Origin: Saccharibacillus kuerlensis DSM 22868
Lineage (GTDB): Bacteria > Bacillota > Bacilli > Paenibacillales > Paenibacillaceae
DNA length: 64,000 nucleotides
Reading direction: 5' to 3'
NCBI RefSeq assembly: GCF_000378145.1
Contig: NZ_KB899277.1
Coordinates: 124,001 to 188,000 of the forward strand
This document shows, piece by piece, positions 60,040 through 64,000 of the stretch. A model generated the notes under the pieces. It made no database searches, was not told the DNA's origin, and was given only the letters and a program-made list of their open reading frames with translations. The translations under genes were made by a program, and so were the position numbers. How positions within the stretch are numbered: position 1 is the first letter of the stretch; every line of letters begins with the position of its first letter.

Positions 60040-60749
60040 GTTTTCGTTTCCCCTTCTTCCTTCAATGCTTCCACGACGGCGGGCAGGCACCAGTCGATTT
60101 CAGGCAGTCCTTTGGCTCGCAGAAAATCGTTCGTACGCGAGAACGGCCGGCTGCCGAAAAAACCTCGGTCCACCGAACGCGGACTCGGATGCGCCGACTT
60201 GATGACCAGGTGCCGGCTTTCGTCAATAAATGAACCTTTTTCCTGCGCGCTGCGTCCCCAGAGAATAAATACTGTCGGAGTCTCTCTCTCGTTAATCGCC
60301 GCGATCGCCGCATTCGTGAACATCTCCCAGCCGAGCCCCTGATGTGAAGCCGCAAGCCCTTTTCGCACCGTCAGTACATGGTTAAGCAGCAGAACGCCCT
60401 GCTTCGCCCAATGTTCGAGAAAACCGTGACGCACCGGCGGACAGTCCAGATCGTCATGCAGTTCGCGATAAATGTTTTCCAACGAGGGTGGCACATGCCT
60501 TCCGGGCTGCACCGAAAAACTGAGACCGTGCGCCTGGTTCGGTCCGTGATACGGATCTTGCCCCAGTATGACGACCCGCGTATCGGCGAAAGACGTCAAA
60601 TGAAAAGCGCTGAAGATCCGATACATGTCCGGATATACAGTATGGCTCCGGTATTCATCTGCCAATTTGCGCCGCAGTTCCAGATAATAAGGCTTCTGCA
60701 TTTCAGGATGCAGGATATCCGCCCAATCATTTGTAAAAATTGGTTTCAT
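60036..60749 (-). CDS. ung: Uracil-DNA glycosylase
   Basis: Removes uracil from DNA. The water-activating loop is LGQDPYHGPNQAHGLSF and the minor-groove loop is HPSPRSVDRGFFGSRPF; most relatives have HPSPLS, so the Leu that pushes out the base is shifted or replaced by Arg, an unusual detail. VLLLNHVLTVR and ILWGRSAQ are also typical. ATG 60749 (MKPIFTNDW) has AAAGGA upstream. It is translationally coupled to the HAD gene. Confidence 0.95.
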   Translation of the reverse strand: MKPIFTNDWADILHPEMQKPYYLELRRKLADEYRSHTVYPDMYRIFSAFHLTSFADTRVVILGQDPYHGPNQAHGLSFSVQPGRHVPPSLENIYRELHDDLDCPPVRHGFLEHWAKQGVLLLNHVLTVRKGLAASHQGLGWEMFTNAAIAAINERETPTVFILWGRSAQEKGSFIDESRHLVIKSAHPSPRSVDRGFFGSRPFSRTNDFLRAKGLPEIDWCLPAVVEALKEEGETKT

Positions 60750-60799
60750 GTTTATCGGCTTCCTTTCCGTTCTCGCGGCAGGCATCTCGCATGGCCGTT

Positions 60800-60862
60800 G
60801 GCTGTCAGCTGTTAGTTGTCGGCTATCGGTTGTTAACTGCCGGCTGCTTGCTGGCTGTCAAC
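60800..60862. repeat. Three degenerate 21-bp tandem units upstream of ung
   Basis: Units begin GGCTGTCAGC (60800), GGCTATCGGT (60821) and GGCTGCTTGC (60842). They occupy the ung 5' region, ending about 50 bp from the start codon. Confidence 0.6.
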
Positions 60863-60915
60863 ACTGCCATTTAGCGTGTTTGTTCAAATTATACAGCAGC
60901 CTATACACAAAGAAA

Positions 60916-60939
60916 ACGGCCTCCCTCCGGGAAGACCGT
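60916..60939 (-). terminator. Terminator after the VOC gene
   Basis: Minus-strand ACGGTCTTCCC pairs with GGGAGGCCGT around GGA, with a G-U pair and one bulged T, and continues TTTTCTTTG, 13 bp after the stop. Confidence 0.8.
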
Positions 60940-60951
60940 CAACTTCTATTC

Positions 60952-61806
60952 TTAGGAAACTCGCAGAACGGCACGGTTGCCGAACGGATCAAGCACGGAA
61001 GGACCTTCAGGCGTATCCGTCACTTCTATACCAGCCGCTTGCAGTGCAGCAGCCGCTCTGCTGCATTCTTCCGCATTCGGGTATTCGATCGTGAAGTAAC
61101 TCAGACCGACCGCATTCGCGGGAGCAGCGGGAGCGCCGACGCCTGCCCACGTGTTCAGCCCCATATGGTGATGGTAACCGCCCGCCGAGACGAACAGCGC
61201 ACTTCCGCCGAAATGCAGCACCACATCAAAGCCAAGTCCGTCTACGTAAAATTTGCGAGCTGCCGGCAAATTGCCGACGTGCAGATGAACGTGTCCGATG
61301 ACCGTTCCTGCCGGCAGTCCATTCCACACGCCCGCCAGCTGCAGCAGCGAGTCCACGTCAACCGGATCGGTTCCCATGATATATTCGCCGTTCGCATCTT
61401 TTTGCCACTGTGAGCGCGGACGGTCCGCATAAATTTCGATACCATTGCCATCCGGATCATTCAGGTAAAAAGCTTCGCTGACCAGGTGATCGCCTTGACC
61501 GATACTCATCCCACTCTCCGCCAGATGGCGCAGTACTGTACCGAGTGATGCGCGGTCTGGCAGCAGGATTGCAAAATGGTACAGACCGGTTACGCTCTGC
61601 TGCTGCATAACCTGTGCATTCGCAACTTCTTCAATACCGAGCAGCACACCGCTGCCTTTTACGCCGAATTCGGCCGTCTTTTCCGTCTGCGCGATCAACG
61701 TCAGTCCAATTACATCGTGGTAAAAACGGATTGAACGTTCGATTTGGCTGACTTTCAACTGTACACGTCCCATATGTGCATCGGGATGAATCCGATAGTG
61801 AGTCAT
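60952..61806 (-). CDS. VOC-family ring-cleavage dioxygenase-like protein (CatE type)
   Basis: The 284-residue protein has two vicinal-oxygen-chelate modules. Likely metal ligands are His in GHVHLHVGN and HHHMGLNTW and Glu in FTIEYP. The first module begins AHMGRVQLKVSQIERSIRFY and carries YHFAILLPDR. It resembles catechol-2,3-dioxygenase-like CatE/YfiE of Bacillus, in which it detoxifies catechols or quinones; substrate here is inferred. GAGGAGG precedes the ATG. It is alone between two terminators. Confidence 0.9.
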   Translation of the reverse strand: MTHYRIHPDAHMGRVQLKVSQIERSIRFYHDVIGLTLIAQTEKTAEFGVKGSGVLLGIEEVANAQVMQQQSVTGLYHFAILLPDRASLGTVLRHLAESGMSIGQGDHLVSEAFYLNDPDGNGIEIYADRPRSQWQKDANGEYIMGTDPVDVDSLLQLAGVWNGLPAGTVIGHVHLHVGNLPAARKFYVDGLGFDVVLHFGGSALFVSAGGYHHHMGLNTWAGVGAPAAPANAVGLSYFTIEYPNAEECSRAAAALQAAGIEVTDTPEGPSVLDPFGNRAVLRVS

Positions 61807-61937
61807 GGGTTGAACCTCCTCATTCCTTATATCATTATTTGTTTTTCATGAGTAATATTTCGATGTGTTTATCTTAATCCAAATGGTTACAAAAGTAAAG
61901 TAGGTGATTAAAATAAACTATTCTGCTTATGTTATAT

Positions 61938-61992
61938 AAAAAAGCTTACAAAGATCGCGGGCTTACGCCGCTGATTTCTGTAAGCTTTTTTT
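61938..61992. terminator. Bidirectional terminator after the acetylxylan esterase gene
   Basis: AAAAAAGCTTACA (61938-61950) pairs with TGTAAGCTTTTTT (61979-61991), with an inner GCGG/CCGC pair. It is T-rich on both strands and lies 35 bp after the esterase stop. Confidence 0.92.
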
Positions 61993-62026
61993 ATGTTAAT
62001 GAGATAGCATTGCGAAATGCTTATTT

Positions 62027-62992
62027 TTAAGACGTTGAGAATGCTGCGTGACGGGCCAAAAACTCCATCGCCAAACGATTTTGTCCATCTGATACCCAAT
62101 GTCCATCGAACGGGTACACCTTCATTTCTTTTTCCGAAGCAATCCGGTTGTATGCCGCATATACCGTCTCCGGCATACAGCACGGATCTTTGAGTCCGCA
62201 TGATATCATAATCGGAATCTTGATCCGCGGCGCGAGATTCAAGTTATCAAAATAACTCAGCGTATGCAGGACCGAATTCAAATGTTCCGGATGCTTGCTG
62301 ACGAATTCCGCCGCTTCGGACAGCGAGCTGTTGGAATTCAGAATCCCGAAATCCATATGACACATGTTTGGAATATGTGCGACTGCGGCTTTCGGTACAG
62401 AGCTTAGTGCGGAGACGATCAGCGCAAGACCCCCTCCCTGACTTCCGCCAATGAGAAAAATACGGTTCGGATCGCTTTCTGGCTGCGCTGACGCCCATTC
62501 CGCCGCACGGATCGCATCCAATGTAATCGCTCGATAATAAGCGGTCTCACGGTCCAAAATCCCTGGTGTCAGCCAGCCTTTGACTGCGCCATAAGGTTGC
62601 TCCAACCGAGTTCCCGTATCTCCACTCTGACCGCGTATATCAATGGACAGCACAGCAAATCCCATCAGGATGTAATGGGCAAAATGCTCCGGCATCCCTT
62701 TGCTGCCTCCGTATCCGTGGTAGTGGACCACACAGGGAAATTGTTCTTCATTTGATGACTTGGGAGTCAAATACCAGGCATGCAGCGGCGTATCATCCGC
62801 TCCCTCGTAAGTCGTCCGATACACATTCATTCCGCTCATCGGAGTATGAACAAGCTCTCTCGTTCCATTCAACGGCTTATTCGAGTAATCGGCCAATGTC
62901 TTTTCCCAAAATTCATCAAGATCCGCCGGTGCGGTCAGACAGGGATTATACCGCTCCAACTCTTGAATTCGCGCTTCAATCGCATGAGTCAT
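62027..62992 (-). CDS. Acetylxylan esterase / cephalosporin-C deacetylase family protein
   Basis: This alpha/beta hydrolase of carbohydrate esterase family 7 has 321 residues. The nucleophile is in IGGSQGGGLAL, the acid Asp in CGLKDPCCMPE and the His in FDGHWV; the family oxyanion region is HYHGYGGSKG and the RGQSGDTG loop is also typical. No signal peptide, so it removes acetyl groups from imported oligosaccharides. The ATG 62992 (MTHAIEARIQEL) is placed six bases after GGAAGG. It is downstream of the macrodomain gene, only 36 bp away, so they are probably cotranscribed. Confidence 0.93.
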   Translation of the reverse strand: MTHAIEARIQELERYNPCLTAPADLDEFWEKTLADYSNKPLNGTRELVHTPMSGMNVYRTTYEGADDTPLHAWYLTPKSSNEEQFPCVVHYHGYGGSKGMPEHFAHYILMGFAVLSIDIRGQSGDTGTRLEQPYGAVKGWLTPGILDRETAYYRAITLDAIRAAEWASAQPESDPNRIFLIGGSQGGGLALIVSALSSVPKAAVAHIPNMCHMDFGILNSNSSLSEAAEFVSKHPEHLNSVLHTLSYFDNLNLAPRIKIPIMISCGLKDPCCMPETVYAAYNRIASEKEMKVYPFDGHWVSDGQNRLAMEFLARHAAFSTS

Positions 62993-63028
62993 TGCCATCC
63001 TTCCTCTCTGCATCTCCTTTATCGGTCC

Positions 63029-63589
63029 TCAACTTTCTTGCTCCAGGAGCTGCCGGTATATTCGTTCATTTTCTTCATCATAACAAACAAAAGCGACTTC
63101 TTGCGGACACACTTCATCATTTCCATTAGTCGACGTTCGCAGCAGGTCAAGTACAGCTGACAAAGCCGCTTTCGCCGCCGCTTCCTTCGGATAGCCGTAA
63201 ATACCCGTAGAAATATTCGGGAAAGCGATTCGCTGCGCCCCTGCTGCACAAGCCTCTTCAATCGAACGAAGGTAGCAGCTTTTCAACAGTTCTTCTTCCC
63301 GATCCTGGCCGCCCCGGTATACAGGTCCAACTGTGTGTACAACAATTTTCGCCGGAAGCCGTCCAGCTGTCGTGACCACCGCATCCCCCGTATCGCAGCC
63401 GCCCTGTCGATCTCGGATCTTGTGGCATTCTGCCAGAATGGCGGGACCGCCAGCTCGATGAATCGCACCGTCTACACCGCCGCCGCCAAGCAGCGACGAA
63501 TTGGCCGCATTGACGATAGCGTCCGTTTCATAACGAGTGATATCTCCGCGAACGATTTTGACCGCTGTCCCGTTTATCATGCTCTCCAT
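63029..63589 (-). CDS. Macrodomain protein (ADP-ribose/O-acetyl-ADP-ribose hydrolase-like)
   Basis: The 186-residue protein is a single macrodomain: [18 protein letters not shown], then [17 protein letters not shown], and the phosphate loop [13 protein letters not shown]. MacroD-type relatives hydrolyse O-acetyl-ADP-ribose or ADP-ribosyl groups. ATG 63589 ([12 protein letters not shown]) has GGGAGG upstream; the frame extending to 63673 has no ribosome binding site. Together with the adjacent acetyl esterase gene it could deal with acetylated metabolites, but this is only a guess from position. Confidence 0.94.
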   Translation of the reverse strand: MESMINGTAVKIVRGDITRYETDAIVNAANSSLLGGGGVDGAIHRAGGPAILAECHKIRDRQGGCDTGDAVVTTAGRLPAKIVVHTVGPVYRGGQDREEELLKSCYLRSIEEACAAGAQRIAFPNISTGIYGYPKEAAAKAALSAVLDLLRTSTNGNDEVCPQEVAFVCYDEENERIYRQLLEQES

Positions 63590-63675
63590 AGATGATAACC
63601 TCCCAAATCGGATTCTAACGTAAACCTTACCCGAATGTGGTCCTGCTGCAGCGGCAGTCTCATCTATGGACAAGA

Positions 63676-64000
63676 TTAGGACACCAGATTGCGATCAAAC
63701 TGTTCGAATCGGGTCCCTTTGAATGTCAGCATTCCCCGATCATCTTCGCCTATAATTCCGTACTGTTCGCCGGATACTTCGAATTCTTTCCGCTCTCCGG
63801 TTTCCAGTTCAAAAGCCACATGATAAACTGTTCTGACCCGAAACTCTCCGCCGCCCTGCATTTCGGTACGCTTGCCGAATACACGCGCCGGCAGCGTCGA
63901 AACGCCTGCCGCGTTGTTGTTTCTTTTTTCTCTCATTGATTTGATGATGGTAGAGCCAATACCCAACACAAAGACAGATACAACCAGCAGCATGATAACG
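63676..64000 (-). CDS. DUF2500-family membrane protein, 5' end outside the window
   Basis: The frame is open to the window edge; the ATG at 63993 is probably internal, because it begins inside the single transmembrane helix ([16 protein letters not shown]). After a basic loop ([11 protein letters not shown]) come about 70 residues of beta-rich cytoplasmic domain: [20 protein letters not shown] and [16 protein letters not shown], typical of DUF2500. The family has no known function. It reads toward the macrodomain gene, 86 bp away. Confidence 0.8.
   Translation of the reverse strand, partial: VIMLLVVSVFVLGIGSTIIKSMREKRNNNAAGVSTLPARVFGKRTEMQGGGEFRVRTVYHVAFELETGERKEFEVSGEQYGIIGEDDRGMLTFKGTRFEQFDRNLVS

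Overview
The window is a chromosomal segment of a Gram-positive, low-to-moderate-GC Bacillota. It is most likely a Paenibacillaceae member (Paenibacillus- or Saccharibacillus-like). I infer this from the strong AAGGAGG-type ribosome binding sites, the FapR/PlsX/Fab operon with a FapR operator, the YlbM/YlbL/CoaD/RsmD block, and the order comM-yraN-ylqH-ylqG-rnhB-rbgA-lepB-rplS-trmD-rimM-khpA-rpsP-ffh-ylxM. No tRNA, rRNA, CRISPR array, prophage or transposase gene was seen.

1-34.6 kb is a conserved housekeeping block, read almost entirely on the minus strand. From the upstream end it holds rsmD-coaD and ylbL (with tmcAL/ylbM divergent), yceD-rpmF, then fapR-plsX-fabH-fabD-fabG-acpP-fabF-rnc-smc-ftsY (fatty acid and phospholipid synthesis joined to RNA processing, chromosome organisation and SRP receptor). 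Next come ylxM-ffh-rpsP-khpA and rimM-trmD (SRP and ribosome/tRNA maturation), rplS, lepB, rbgA, rnhB, a FliK-like/FlhB-C-like pair, yraN and the 3' end of comM. Three accessory insertions break this block: a Sde182-type nucleoside-hydrolase-like secreted protein with a LicT/SacT-type antiterminator target in its leader, a hemolysin III gene, and a long TPM-domain/coiled-coil protein between rplS and trmD. A deletion scar next to trmD fuses the start of a PadR regulator to the end of a DUF4097 gene.

34.7-42.8 kb is carbohydrate-related: an SMP-30-type lactonase, an SGNH hydrolase, an AraC regulator divergent from a GH42 beta-galactosidase, a Yip1 membrane protein and a GH13 oligo-1,6-glucosidase.

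42.8-64 kb is accessory. It holds a small secreted protein, a TetM-like ribosomal-protection GTPase without the canonical YSPVS loop, and a 38-bp tandem repeat. It continues with a MarR-MMPL efflux pair, an amidohydrolase, a GNAT, a soluble hybrid histidine kinase cotranscribed with a CarH-like cobalamin-binding protein, rpiA, a DinB/YfiT protein, fumC, a GNAT, ung with a HAD phosphatase, a VOC dioxygenase, an acetylxylan esterase, a macrodomain protein and a DUF2500 protein cut by the window edge.

The signals I find most interesting are the cobalamin-sensor/hybrid-kinase module with its coupled 19-codon leader ORF, the RAT/terminator/cre control of the Sde182-like gene, two homologous structured intergenic elements (about 45961-46085 and 59096-59215, the second inside long terminal inverted repeats), fapR beginning at an AUC codon, and several short tandem-repeat arrays in promoters or spacers.
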